The translations under genes and the position numbers were made by a program. 8,635 nt of DNA, taken from NCBI RefSeq assembly GCF_035916875.1, contig NZ_JAXUHN010000017.1, positions 1-8,635 on the forward strand, given 5' to 3'. Each line of letters opens with the position of its first letter. Within the stretch, counting starts at the first letter, position 1. The notes below the pieces were generated by a model. It was not told the origin of the DNA, did not search any database, and was given only the letters and a program-made list of their open reading frames with translations. Positions 1-7,237 of this stretch are shown here, piece after piece. The DNA is from Methylomicrobium sp035916875 (GTDB lineage Bacteria; Pseudomonadota; Gammaproteobacteria; Methylococcales; Methylomonadaceae).

Positions 1-10
1 ACTCTCTCAT
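1..10 (-). CDS. Start of a leftward gene, possibly IS200/IS605 Y1 transposase (partial)
   Basis: Only the start codon and two further codons (Met-Arg-Glu) lie in the window; the rest runs off the left edge. The start is supported by an AGGAGA Shine-Dalgarno (minus strand, 18-23) at good spacing from the ATG at 8-10. A GC-rich hairpin at 84-102 lies about 75 bases upstream. A subterminal hairpin, a short leader, then a gene opening Met-Arg-Glu is the usual left-end layout of IS200/IS605 elements, so a Y1 transposase is the best guess. The protein family is inferred from context, since three codons identify nothing. Confidence 0.35.
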
Positions 11-17
11 TTTCGAT

Positions 18-23
18 TCTCCT
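18..23 (-). promoter_or_regulatory. Shine-Dalgarno of the leftward partial gene
   Basis: On the minus strand the hexamer reads AGGAGA and is followed after 7 bases by ATG (8-10). This is a strong ribosome-binding site and the main reason to believe that a gene starts at 10 and runs out of the window. Confidence 0.5.
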
Positions 24-83
24 ATCTTTTGGTCGAGACAAGAGCATCGTAGTGACCGCCTTATAGGTCAAACCTCTGAGAGT

Positions 84-102
84 CCCCCGGCATAGCCGGG
101 GG
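84..102. repeat. GC-rich hairpin, probable IS200/IS605-type end palindrome
   Basis: An 8-bp perfect stem (CCCCCGGC at 84-91, GCCGGGGG at 95-102) closes on a three-base ATA loop. The same two arms recur at 8527-8545 with an AAA loop, and both are followed by a TTTA-containing stretch. The repeated stem at two mobile-element boundaries suggests an element-end palindrome such as those bound by Y1 transposases. It could instead act as a terminator, but no proper T-run follows on either strand. Confidence 0.5.
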
Positions 103-178
103 TTTACCAATATTAATTATTAGCGCCGGAATCCTTAGAGTCATATTAGAGTTATAAAGTGTAAGAAATCTCAAGACG

Positions 179-207
179 AAAAAAAAGCATCCGAAGATGC
201 CTTTTTC
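179..207 (-). terminator. Rho-independent terminator of the RIO kinase gene
   Basis: Read on the minus strand, an A-rich stretch leads into GCATC, a TTCG tetraloop, then GATGC and a run of eight T. The A and T runs can extend the stem. It lies about 70 bases downstream of the kinase stop codon in the correct orientation. The stable tetraloop and T-run make this a convincing intrinsic terminator. Confidence 0.8.
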
Positions 208-277
208 CAACCTGGTTGTAATGCTTTCGCATCGGATTGACGGGTTCCCAAGGTTGCTCAGGACTGTTGGAACACCA

Positions 278-1120
278 CTAGTTCTCGTGCTCGAACCTAC
301 GCCGCATCGCATCTTCCCGGGCATCCTTGATTTCTCGCATAACACTTCTCACATCCGCCTTTTTGTCGCTGCTTTTAAACCGGCCTGTTAGCTGTACGTC
401 GGGATGCAGATTTCCGCTTTCGAAGAGTTTCCAGATTTCCTTGCCGTAATGGGTTTCCAGAAGTTCCGGGGCAAACTGGCCGAAATAGGTCGCCAGATTG
501 TTGACGTCCCGTTCCAGCATTCTCGCGGCGTTATTGTTGGCGGCGGCGTCGACCGCCTGGGGCAAGTCGATAATGACCGGCCCGTGGCTGTCGACCAGGA
601 TGTTGTATTCGGAAAGATCGCCGTGAATGATACCGGCGCAGAGCATTTTTACGACTTCCCGAATCAGCATTTGATGGAATTCCAGCGCCTGTTCGCGGCT
701 TAATTCCAGGTCGTTCAGTCGAGGGGCCGCGTTGCCGTCCTCGTCAGTGATCAGTTCCATCAGCAGCACGCCCTCGATAAAGTTGTGGGGCTTCGGAACG
801 CGGATGCCCGCGTCGGCAAGGCGGTACAGCGCATCGACTTCGGCGTTCTGCCACAGGGCTTCCTGTTGCTGCTGTCCGTAGCGGGTATTTTTTTGCATCG
901 CCCGCGCCTGGCGGCTGTTGCGGGTTTTACGCCCTTCGGTGTATTGCGCCTGTTTGTGGAACCCGCGCTTGCCGGCTTCCTTGTAAACTTTGGCGCAACG
1001 GACTTGGCCTTCGGAGACCACTACATAGACGGCCGCTTCCTTGCCGCTTTTCAAAGGGCGCATCACTTCGTCGATGAGACCGGCTTCCACCAGGGGTTCA
1101 AGAGTTTTTGGAGTTTTCAT
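278..1120 (-). CDS. RIO-family serine protein kinase (PA4780-like)
   Basis: The product is a 280-residue cytoplasmic atypical kinase of the RIO superfamily, expected to phosphorylate serine using ATP. The substrate is unknown. Visible motifs in order are: a nucleotide-binding loop SGKEAAVY (25-32), the ATP-positioning lysine in CAKVYK (Lys44), a hinge-like LLMELI (119-124), the catalytic loop HGDLSEYN (166-173) with Asp168 and Asn173, and the metal-binding Asp185 in IIDLPQAVD. All key residues are present, so the enzyme should be active. The basic C-terminal tail (DAREDAMRRRFEHEN) is typical of the bacterial group. The start Met-Lys-Thr-Pro agrees with my recollection of the Pseudomonas homologue. 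There is no good Shine-Dalgarno, and a promoter -10 box lies only 7 bases upstream, so translation may be leaderless. It is monocistronic, with its own terminator at 179-207. Confidence 0.88.
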   Translation of the reverse strand: MKTPKTLEPLVEAGLIDEVMRPLKSGKEAAVYVVVSEGQVRCAKVYKEAGKRGFHKQAQYTEGRKTRNSRQARAMQKNTRYGQQQQEALWQNAEVDALYRLADAGIRVPKPHNFIEGVLLMELITDEDGNAAPRLNDLELSREQALEFHQMLIREVVKMLCAGIIHGDLSEYNILVDSHGPVIIDLPQAVDAAANNNAARMLERDVNNLATYFGQFAPELLETHYGKEIWKLFESGNLHPDVQLTGRFKSSDKKADVRSVMREIKDAREDAMRRRFEHEN

Positions 1121-1127
1121 GGCAGGC

Positions 1128-1156
1128 TTTATACCCTAGTTTTTAAAGCGTGTGAA
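1128..1156 (-). promoter_or_regulatory. Sigma-70 promoter of the RIO kinase gene
   Basis: On the minus strand a TTCACA -35 box (1151-1156; 5 of 6 to consensus) and a TATAAA -10 box (1128-1133; 5 of 6) are separated by exactly 17 bases. The -10 box ends 7 bases before the kinase ATG, which places the expected transcription start at or next to the A of the ATG. This predicts a leaderless or nearly leaderless transcript. Confidence 0.6.
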
Positions 1157-1521
1157 TCAATATTGGATGATTATTTTAATGTTGCTTTATCAAGGCGGCC
1201 TTATTTAATCTGCCGTCTGGCTCGTAGGATAATCTTCCTGCTTAACAAGTTCGATTTTTACCGAAATTCCGAATTCCAGGCTTGAAAATAAACGCATTAA
1301 TTCGTCGCAGTCAAAAAATGAGGCAGGCCTTATCCGTTATAATAGCCGTATTTTCCTCTCTTTGAGCCCCCTCATCGCATCTCGTTATACATATCTCGGC
1401 GAACGGGGCAGTTCCCTGATTGCAACTCATTGATTTTTTTCACCCGCGGCATAGGATCAGCAAAATGGTTGTTCTTCCATGTGCTTGATACGCAATAGCC
1501 GTGTGACTCATGTATAACGGG
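1157..1521. other. Non-coding region between the RIO kinase and the catalase remnant
   Basis: No plausible gene was found on either strand. Plus-strand frames are broken by frequent stops, and the open frame running out of the kinase gene is only its antisense shadow. A perfect TATAAT hexamer (1338-1343, plus strand) could be a -10 box for the downstream remnant, but no recognisable -35 box sits at the right distance. A mini-frame starting at ATG 1465 has an AGGA upstream but ends after seven codons. The stretch is A+T rich and otherwise featureless. Confidence 0.5.
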
Positions 1522-2224
1522 ATGCCCTCATTGGTGTCCACATCCAATTTTACCCTCTCTATCTAAACACCGCCGACATTCCGAAATGTCCTTTTGAGCA
1601 TATTCTCGATCCTGATCTGGAAGGCAAGCAGATTGACGAGATTGCAAACCTGCTGGTCAAATTGCTCGAAAAGCGTTATCCGATCCCCGAGGACCAACGT
1701 AAATTCCTCAGCGAGCACTATCCTGAATCGATGCAAATACTCAGATGCGTCCACCCTAAATCGCATGGCTGCGTTAACACGGTCTTTTAAATCGGCAATA
1801 ATTTGCCTAAGGGATATCAGGTTGGGCTGTTCGATAAGCCCGGCAAACAATATAAATCGATCATCCGTTTTTCGAATGCGGTCTCGTTGGTCGGACCGGA
1901 TATTGACAACACCGGCAAGCGCGGCAGCCGAGGCATGGCGGTTAAAGTGTTCAATGTCAGCGGCAAAGTGTTGAGCAACGACAGGGGCGGACATAATCAA
2001 GATTTTTTGATGATCAATCAGCCGAATTTTGCGTTTGCGAATACCGAGGATTATTTGCGTCTGCACCGGATCTCGGACACCCAAGGCGATAAAGCGGACG
2101 GTTTTTTGCGCCGTTTAGACTGCAGGCTCCCAATCTCACCAATTCCGAAAAACAAGCAATTTTGCAATACATCGCAGACGAGAAAATTTATGATACTTGG
2201 GTGGAGCATCGACTCGGCAAGTGA
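1522..2224 (+). pseudogene. Decayed catalase-family (catalase-related haem protein) gene
   Basis: When the frames are joined, the product matches the short catalase-related haem proteins that act on peroxides, including fatty-acid hydroperoxides. Recognisable parts are a distal-side VHPKSHG segment with the presumed catalytic His, the RFSNA block, RGMAVKVF, QDFLMIN and a final LTNSEKQAI segment. The gene is broken in several ways. The ATG at 1522 connects to the body only if one base is restored in the C run at 1553-1555. An in-frame TAA at 1788-1790 replaces a codon between VF and IGNNLPKG. One T is missing from the T run near 2102-2107, after which the correct frame resumes and ends at TGA 2222-2224. 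The restored protein would be about 235 residues, against roughly 300-350 for the family. The C-terminal part, which should hold the proximal haem-ligand Tyr, is missing. The exact start is uncertain. Confidence 0.75.
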
Positions 2225-2230
2225 TCGAAT

Positions 2231-2265
2231 TTTAGGGTTCCCGCACTCTGCGCGGGAACCCTAAA
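2231..2265. repeat. Perfect 14-bp inverted repeat between convergent genes
   Basis: The arms TTTAGGGTTCCCGC (2231-2244) and GCGGGAACCCTAAA (2252-2265) pair perfectly around a 7-base loop. It lies just after the truncated end of the catalase remnant and 33 bases beyond the cytochrome stop codon, so it could end transcription from both sides. No clear T-run follows the stem on either strand, which weakens an intrinsic-terminator reading. A small dispersed palindromic repeat is the alternative, and its position at the truncation point suits that. Confidence 0.7.
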
Positions 2266-2297
2266 CGGAGAGTTTCCGAAAGAGACTTCCTGAATCC

Positions 2298-4193
2298 TTA
2301 CAGGACTTTCAAATACTCCAATAACGCCGCTTTTTCCTCTTTCGACAGCTTGGTGCCGAATTCGTGACCACAGCGACTGTTGCCGGATTTAATATTGTCG
2401 CCCTCACAATCGGTCGTCTTCAAGACATAATCGAATTTGCTTTGCTCGACCGCGAGCCCGATTTTTTCAGGATCGTAGGCTGGCCCGACTTTAAACTCGA
2501 CGGGCCGATTTTGCGCCGGTTCCAATAACGCCGCCAAGGTAGGCACCGAACCGTTGTGCAAGTAAGGCGCGGTCGCCCAGATGCCCTGCAAAACACGGGA
2601 TTCGTAAGCAATGGCAGGGGCCGGATCGGTAAATTTATCCTTGCACTCATAAGGCCCTGCCTTCGGCGGAGTTACCTTCGCTTTCAGGCCTTGGAAAGCG
2701 CCTTTCAACACCGTATTGTCAGTCGTCACCAATTCCGCCTGTTTACTGAGCAATTGATCGGTAATTTCCCGGATTTTACTGTCTTTGGCTGCTTTAGCCT
2801 CGCCGGCCAGGCGTTCGATCAAGCCCAATTTGGTTTGCGCCTTCAACTCAAGATCAAGCGTTTTCGGCGACTTAGTGTACTGCAACAAGGTGCCCATGCC
2901 GACCAGACTCAAGACTTTGACCGCATTTTCATCCTTCGCCTTCAGCGGTTCTTCGAGGAACGGTATCTTGGCTCCGGCCAAGATGCCGGTATCGACCGTC
3001 AAGGCAAACAACTCGAATTCCTTCGGGTCCGTGCCGACATAACACAGCGGCGTCGCCCAGGTTTTGTTCAACGCGCGCGGAACGCCGGCGCGGATACCGT
3101 GGCAGGCAACGCAGCCGCCATTTTCGGTTTTGGTCGGGCTTTCATAGATCTGTTTACCCCGCGCGGCCAACTTCGCATTGACCGCCCATTTGCCTTGCTT
3201 CCACGGCCATTCCGGCGGTCCTATTTTTTTGACCAGCTCTTCTACTGCTTTCAAACCGTTAAAATTAGCCGAATTGTGTTCCAAATAATCGTAACCGAGA
3301 AGTTTCCCGGGGGCTTTTTGCGGATAGAAATCGGCAAACACACCGAGCACTTCGCCGTAATTACGCGACAACCCTAACAAATCGTTGCCGTTGTCCGCAA
3401 ACCCGGGCCATTGGGTCTTGTCCTGAATCGGCGCATTCCAGACGAACGGATAACGCACCGGTGTGTCGGCCAGGTGAATGTTGGATTTGATGATATGATC
3501 CGGCATTGCGCCAATATCCAGGCCGGTCACTCGGTTCAGGATCATCGCGACTGCATCGAGGCGCGCCGGTCCCCAAGGCTTGTCTTTCGGTAACGCGATG
3601 CTCATGATCGTATGGTAAGGCAGGTACCAGGTCTCGACTTCTTTCCGCAAACGCGTTTTTTGATCCGCCGAAGGAGCTCCGCCCAGCACCGCGACTGCGA
3701 AAGCGTCGAATGACGGCGGGTCATTCAACGTATGCCCCACCGCGTTGTCCAAATCGGCCGCAAAGGTTTGGAAATCGGCGATCGCCGGGCCGCCGTCGAT
3801 CCGGTACGCCTTGCCGTCCACCTCGATTTGCCGGGTGTGGCAGGCGGAACAGGTGATGCCGACCGCATTGCCGTTCACCGTAAAGCCGACCGGCAAGCCT
3901 TTCGTCTTGGCGTCGGGATTCGGCAAATAACCGTAACGGGAAAGGCCGTCCTCCAGAAACGGCTTGCCGTTCGCCTGTTTCAGCGCCAGGAACCATTGCA
4001 AAGGCATCACCCGGGAACCCTGATCTTGCGAATAATATTGCAAGCGCTCGGTGTTGGTCCATTGTTTGCCTTGTTCCGCATAGATCGGACCTGGCGCAGC
4101 ATTTGCCGGCGGCAGTCCGAGTAGCTGACAAACCGCGGTCGTTAATATGATGGAAATGTGCTTTGAGCTGAATAAACGGTGTCGCATCGTCAT
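2298..4193 (-). CDS. Exported dihaem c-type cytochrome, RoxA/RoxB-like (CCP/MauG superfamily)
   Basis: The 631-residue product is a predicted periplasmic or secreted dihaem protein. An N-terminal signal peptide (about 1-32) has a basic start, a hydrophobic core and ends in ...PPANA before APGPIY. Haem sites are CSACH (Cys115-His119) and CVACH (Cys361-His365). Between them is a PFVWNAP...QWPGF...RNYGEVLGVFADF block, and near the C-terminus WATAPYLHNGSVPTL (about 539-554), both typical of the RoxA-like dihaem branch related to cytochrome c peroxidase and MauG. Known RoxA/RoxB proteins are haem dioxygenases that cleave polyisoprene, but many relatives have no known substrate, so the reaction is not assigned. 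The reading frame stays open 69 codons upstream to 4400. I chose the Met at 4191-4193 because the signal peptide begins there; the Met at 4185-4187 is also possible. No strong ribosome-binding site is visible. Confidence 0.82.
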   Translation of the reverse strand: MTMRHRLFSSKHISIILTTAVCQLLGLPPANAAPGPIYAEQGKQWTNTERLQYYSQDQGSRVMPLQWFLALKQANGKPFLEDGLSRYGYLPNPDAKTKGLPVGFTVNGNAVGITCSACHTRQIEVDGKAYRIDGGPAIADFQTFAADLDNAVGHTLNDPPSFDAFAVAVLGGAPSADQKTRLRKEVETWYLPYHTIMSIALPKDKPWGPARLDAVAMILNRVTGLDIGAMPDHIIKSNIHLADTPVRYPFVWNAPIQDKTQWPGFADNGNDLLGLSRNYGEVLGVFADFYPQKAPGKLLGYDYLEHNSANFNGLKAVEELVKKIGPPEWPWKQGKWAVNAKLAARGKQIYESPTKTENGGCVACHGIRAGVPRALNKTWATPLCYVGTDPKEFELFALTVDTGILAGAKIPFLEEPLKAKDENAVKVLSLVGMGTLLQYTKSPKTLDLELKAQTKLGLIERLAGEAKAAKDSKIREITDQLLSKQAELVTTDNTVLKGAFQGLKAKVTPPKAGPYECKDKFTDPAPAIAYESRVLQGIWATAPYLHNGSVPTLAALLEPAQNRPVEFKVGPAYDPEKIGLAVEQSKFDYVLKTTDCEGDNIKSGNSRCGHEFGTKLSKEEKAALLEYLKVL

Positions 4194-4637
4194 GGCAATG
4201 TACCCATTGTTGATTAGTATTTTGTTATTATTTTGGCGAACGAGGAAGAAAGCCCAAGGCCCTTCCCCAGAAGAATCCAGATTCAAGCCGGTCCGTTGAC
4301 AAAAACGCTCGGCGTCATGCCTCGGCACAAGTTGTAAGTTGAAACTTCTTTTCTGGTAGATATCATAATGACAATTAAAATTCAAGCTCGGCGCAAACAT
4401 GTCGCCTATGCCGATTCACATGGCATGACCAACCCTTATTAATATACCGCTCAGCTTGTGCAAATTGTTTTTCGTCTCGCGGCGCAGCCCTCTGAGACCT
4501 TTAAAATAAAGTGTCGGTGGGCAACGCACTTGTTTTCTCCGCGATTTCCTATACGATGCACCTTGCTTCTATGATCTCGTTGGACAAATTTGGCGGACGC
4601 AGAATAACAGCGAACAATTCATCAATACAGGTAACTC
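4194..4637. other. Divergent intergenic region between the cytochrome and rhodanese genes
   Basis: These 444 bases should hold the control regions of both divergent genes. The part up to 4400 is open in the cytochrome frame, but it codes for a residue mix unlike an exported protein N-terminus, so I treat it as leader. On the plus strand TTGGAC (4580-4585) resembles a -35 box and AGAATA (4601-4606) a -10 box, but the spacing of 15 is short. I see no clear operator, tRNA or small-RNA structure. The plus-strand open frame from 4511 starts at GTG and runs into the rhodanese gene out of frame, so it is not a gene. Confidence 0.45.
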
Positions 4638-4961
4638 ATGGCAGTCAAAAATTTATCGGCAACCGAACTGAAAGATCGCCTCGCGCGCGGCGATGACCTA
4701 TTCCTTCTCGATGTCAGGGAACCGCAGGAATATCATTATGCAAAAATCGATGGTAGCACGTTGATTCCATTACAGGAAATACCGCAACGGATTGGCGAGA
4801 TCAATCCGGAGCGGAATATTGTGGTGATCTGCCATCATGGTGTGCGCAGCTCGCAGGCGGCGCATTATTTGGCGCATCAAGGCTTCGCGAGTATCGCGAA
4901 TCTGGCCGGCGGGATCGATGCCTGGTCGCTCGCATGCGATAGTTCAGTACCACGCTACTGA
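4638..4961 (+). CDS. Single-domain rhodanese (sulfurtransferase)
   Basis: The 107-residue cytoplasmic protein is a one-domain rhodanese, expected to carry sulfane sulfur as a persulfide on its active-site cysteine and pass it to a thiol or other acceptor. The active loop is CHHGVRS (Cys65-Ser71), where the second Gly-Val-Arg-Ser part cradles the persulfide. An N-terminal LLDVREPQEY (23-32) and the C-terminal NLAGGIDAWS (88-97) are family signatures. The length and the ...SVPRY ending match complete single-domain members, so it is intact. The ATG at 4638 has an AGG at 4629-4631 at suitable spacing. It stands alone on the plus strand between two minus-strand genes, so no operon partner reveals its acceptor. 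Its stop codon lies within a perfect stem-loop. Confidence 0.9.
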   Translation: MAVKNLSATELKDRLARGDDLFLLDVREPQEYHYAKIDGSTLIPLQEIPQRIGEINPERNIVVICHHGVRSSQAAHYLAHQGFASIANLAGGIDAWSLACDSSVPRY

Positions 4962-4968
4962 ACTATCG
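4937..4968. terminator. Perfect 13-bp stem-loop over the rhodanese stop codon
   Basis: The arms CGATAGTTCAGTA (4937-4949) and TACTGAACTATCG (4956-4968) pair perfectly around a six-base loop. The TGA stop (4959-4961) lies in the right arm, and the left arm codes for the last few residues. No T-run follows, so this is not a classic intrinsic terminator. It may protect the 3' end of the mRNA, or contribute to Rho-dependent ending or weak bidirectional termination. Confidence 0.5.
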
Positions 4969-5228
4969 GACCGGATCAAGCAGCAATCCCGTTGAATTAA
5001 GCCATCAGTCGGCATACTCACAGCGCACAGGTGGACTGCCGATATCCAGATCGGATGGATATAATCGAAGCTTGCCATCCTTGGCTTCGCGGCATTGGTC
5101 TGTCTCTAGACCACCTTGTGGTGGCTTGCCCTCCGTCCCGCATCCATGTGGCCGTGAATTTCGGGCCCCGACGTTGTTCCGTTGATTCAACACTATTAGG
5201 CTCAAGCCGCCCCTCCCCTGTTGAAAGA

Positions 5229-7172
5229 TCAGGATTTCAATCCGAAGACTTTGAGCTGGCTGCCAATGACACGGTCTGTGCCAGGCTCCAGACGGTAGAT
5301 CATCACATACACTCGCCCATTCGCGACGACCGGTGGAATCATCTTGCCCATCAAACCGAGTCCGCCTTGATTATCGTCACCCGTTCTAAAAAGCCGACGC
5401 AATTTGCCGCCAGGCAGAATCGTAGACGCATCATAGGCAACCAGCTGGCTGTCCGCGAAACTCTTGTTGCTGTCGCCGTATTTGGCGTAAACACCCCATA
5501 CAATCGCGGTGTTGAAATCAATCGCATCGGGCCGCCCCGGCAATGCTGCCGGCCGACCGGATATCGAAAGCAAACCGCCCGGCATGCCTCCGGGCGAATT
5601 GACTTTACCCGAAGCAGTTTCCGAACCCTGAGCCCGAAAGATCGGTAATTTGTCTGGTTCGGTAAAAAAATCATAACTTTTCAACTGCGAGTTTTCGCCC
5701 CAAACATAAACGATTCCACGGCCTTGGTCGCGCCTCGCGAACGCCATTGCATGGATATGGTGCATGCGGTTATTTTCCGGACGCAGATTGCTGCAAGGCA
5801 AAAACCAATTGCGGGTGCCCTCATCGACATCGCCAGGGTTAGGGCACGGAATGCTCGCGTTCAATTGGTTCGCGCGCGCCCAATTTTCATTCACGTCGCC
5901 ACCATAATAGGATGCGACCAGCGGCGGCCGAAACATCAGCTTGTTAAAGCGATCGTTTTGGCCGAGATCGTTTTTATTCAGCGCATAAATGATCCCGTCC
6001 TTGGTGCCTTGCAGCAGCATGTTCGAACCAGGAATCAGCATCGGACTGGTCGCGCCGAAATCCCAGTCAGTGCCCGCTTTGTTGGCTTCGGCGCGGCCGC
6101 AGGAAACCTCGGTATTATTGTCCGACCAGAGACAGCCTGAACCGGATGTCCGTTCATCGAGAAACGCCTTGTACCAATCGACTTTTTGCAACAGCGGGCG
6201 ACTGCCGCCGGAACCCGGTACGAAACGCAGCTTGATCATGCTTTCAGCCAGATCGACGCCGCCGTTGTTCGAGGTGCCGTTCGAAGTCGCGACGTAAATC
6301 ATGTCGCCCTCGGTGACCGGCGCGCCGCCCGCCTGCCAAATGCCGGCCCCCCAATTATTGAACGATGTTGCGCAAAAGATGCCCGGCTCGCGTGAAAAAC
6401 CGACCTGTCCGAGCAGGCCGCGCGTATCGTAAGCGATCACGAAACCGTGCGGATTATCCCTCCGATCGTTTTGCAGCGATTCACTGTTTGACGCGAACGC
6501 AATCACCAGACCATTGTTTCCGGTCAGCGCGAGACCCGCGCGCAGCTTGGGATAGGTATATTGCCGGCCTTGACCGTTAATCGCATTCGCATCATTGAAC
6601 CAGCAGCCGCTGCCTTCCTGCGATTGCCCGAAGATGCGCACCGGCGGCGATTTCTGCATGCCGTTCATCGAATTCAAAGCAAAGACCTTATAGTCCCGAT
6701 AGCGGTTGTCATTCGCATTTTTGCGCATCCAGGCCACTACATACAGGGTATTGGTGGCGGCATCGATGACCGGCGTGGCGGCGATACCCCAGGTCGGGGT
6801 ATGCCCCCAAATATCCATATCGGCGGAATCGGCTTCGCGCCCAAGATCGACTTCATAGAGCCGCTTATTGGTGCGTGCGCTGATGCCGATCACCTGATTC
6901 TTCATCGTGGTCACGATAACAAGGTCGTCCGCTCCCGCTCCACCTTCCACAACCAATGGCTGCGTCTCGACCTTTGCGTCGAAATCATGCACATGCAACA
7001 GACCGAATCGATTAGCATTCACATTCTGCTTGCTCAGGATGAACTCCTGATTGTTGGCAGCGGTGCGGAAATTGTTGCCGGCGCGCTCCAGAATACTGAC
7101 CGCGAACGCACTTCCTGTCCAAACACCCGCCATCACCGCGGTAAAGAATAAAACAGTTGACTTTCGAAGCAT
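5229..7172 (-). CDS. Exported PQQ-like beta-propeller repeat protein
   Basis: The 647-residue protein begins with a clear signal peptide (1-24, ending in GSAFA), so it is periplasmic or secreted. The mature part shows about eight beta-propeller blades at roughly 70-109, 129-172, 215-252, 284-319, 369-405, 473-502, 531-582 and 611-646. Each has the pattern of a hydrophobic strand such as LYVVAW or IYVAT followed by a strand ending in a form of ALN or AYD. This is the quinoprotein / BamB-like repeat fold. There is no CxxCH haem site and no adjacent-cysteine pair like that of quinoprotein alcohol dehydrogenases, so binding of PQQ and catalysis are unproven. Six cysteines in the mature protein (190, 267, 347, 358, 443, 460) could form three disulfides. 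The frame is open up to 7325, but the Met at 7170-7172 is chosen because it has an AGGGGGAG ribosome-binding site and begins the signal peptide. Confidence 0.82.
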   Translation of the reverse strand: MLRKSTVLFFTAVMAGVWTGSAFAVSILERAGNNFRTAANNQEFILSKQNVNANRFGLLHVHDFDAKVETQPLVVEGGAGADDLVIVTTMKNQVIGISARTNKRLYEVDLGREADSADMDIWGHTPTWGIAATPVIDAATNTLYVVAWMRKNANDNRYRDYKVFALNSMNGMQKSPPVRIFGQSQEGSGCWFNDANAINGQGRQYTYPKLRAGLALTGNNGLVIAFASNSESLQNDRRDNPHGFVIAYDTRGLLGQVGFSREPGIFCATSFNNWGAGIWQAGGAPVTEGDMIYVATSNGTSNNGGVDLAESMIKLRFVPGSGGSRPLLQKVDWYKAFLDERTSGSGCLWSDNNTEVSCGRAEANKAGTDWDFGATSPMLIPGSNMLLQGTKDGIIYALNKNDLGQNDRFNKLMFRPPLVASYYGGDVNENWARANQLNASIPCPNPGDVDEGTRNWFLPCSNLRPENNRMHHIHAMAFARRDQGRGIVYVWGENSQLKSYDFFTEPDKLPIFRAQGSETASGKVNSPGGMPGGLLSISGRPAALPGRPDAIDFNTAIVWGVYAKYGDSNKSFADSQLVAYDASTILPGGKLRRLFRTGDDNQGGLGLMGKMIPPVVANGRVYVMIYRLEPGTDRVIGSQLKVFGLKS

Positions 7173-7174
7173 AA

Positions 7175-7182
7175 CTCCCCCT
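7175..7182 (-). promoter_or_regulatory. Ribosome-binding site deciding the propeller-protein start
   Basis: On the minus strand AGGGGGAG lies immediately upstream of the ATG at 7170-7172. It selects this Met over the upstream end of the open frame at 7325, which has no such site and would bury the signal peptide. Confidence 0.75.
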
Positions 7183-7208
7183 ACGAACTGAATTAAGTGT
7201 ACCGCTTC

Positions 7209-7237
7209 ACAATGAAGGAAACACCGCCAATTGTCAA
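7209..7237 (-). promoter_or_regulatory. Probable sigma-70 promoter of the propeller-protein gene
   Basis: On the minus strand a perfect TTGACA (7232-7237) is followed after 17 bases by CATTGT (7209-7214), a weak -10 box. An A+T-rich stretch just upstream (7240-7285) could act as an UP element. The predicted transcript start near 7202 gives a leader of about 30 bases. Placement between the signal-peptide ATG and the upstream end of the open frame also argues that translation starts at 7172. Confidence 0.5.

Noticed and set aside
84..102. Intrinsic terminator
   Set aside because: Only TTTA follows on the plus strand and AGTCTC-like sequence on the other; the match with the hairpin at 8527-8545 points to a mobile-element palindrome.
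785..1285. Plus-strand open frame of 166 codons
   Set aside because: It lies antisense to the RIO kinase gene, which has all its catalytic motifs, and has no family motif or ribosome-binding site.
1563..2084. Minus-strand open frame of 173 codons
   Set aside because: It is antisense to the catalase-family remnant, whose plus-strand motifs are clearly recognisable.
2556..3377. Plus-strand open frame of 273 codons
   Set aside because: It is the antisense shadow of the dihaem cytochrome gene; its composition is rich in Arg, Phe and Gln with no recognisable domain.
4194..4400. 69-codon N-terminal extension of the cytochrome
   Set aside because: The signal peptide begins at the Met at 4191-4193; an exported protein would not carry this extension before it.
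6561..7151. Plus-strand open frame of 196 codons
   Set aside because: It is antisense to the propeller-protein gene and shows no motif of its own.
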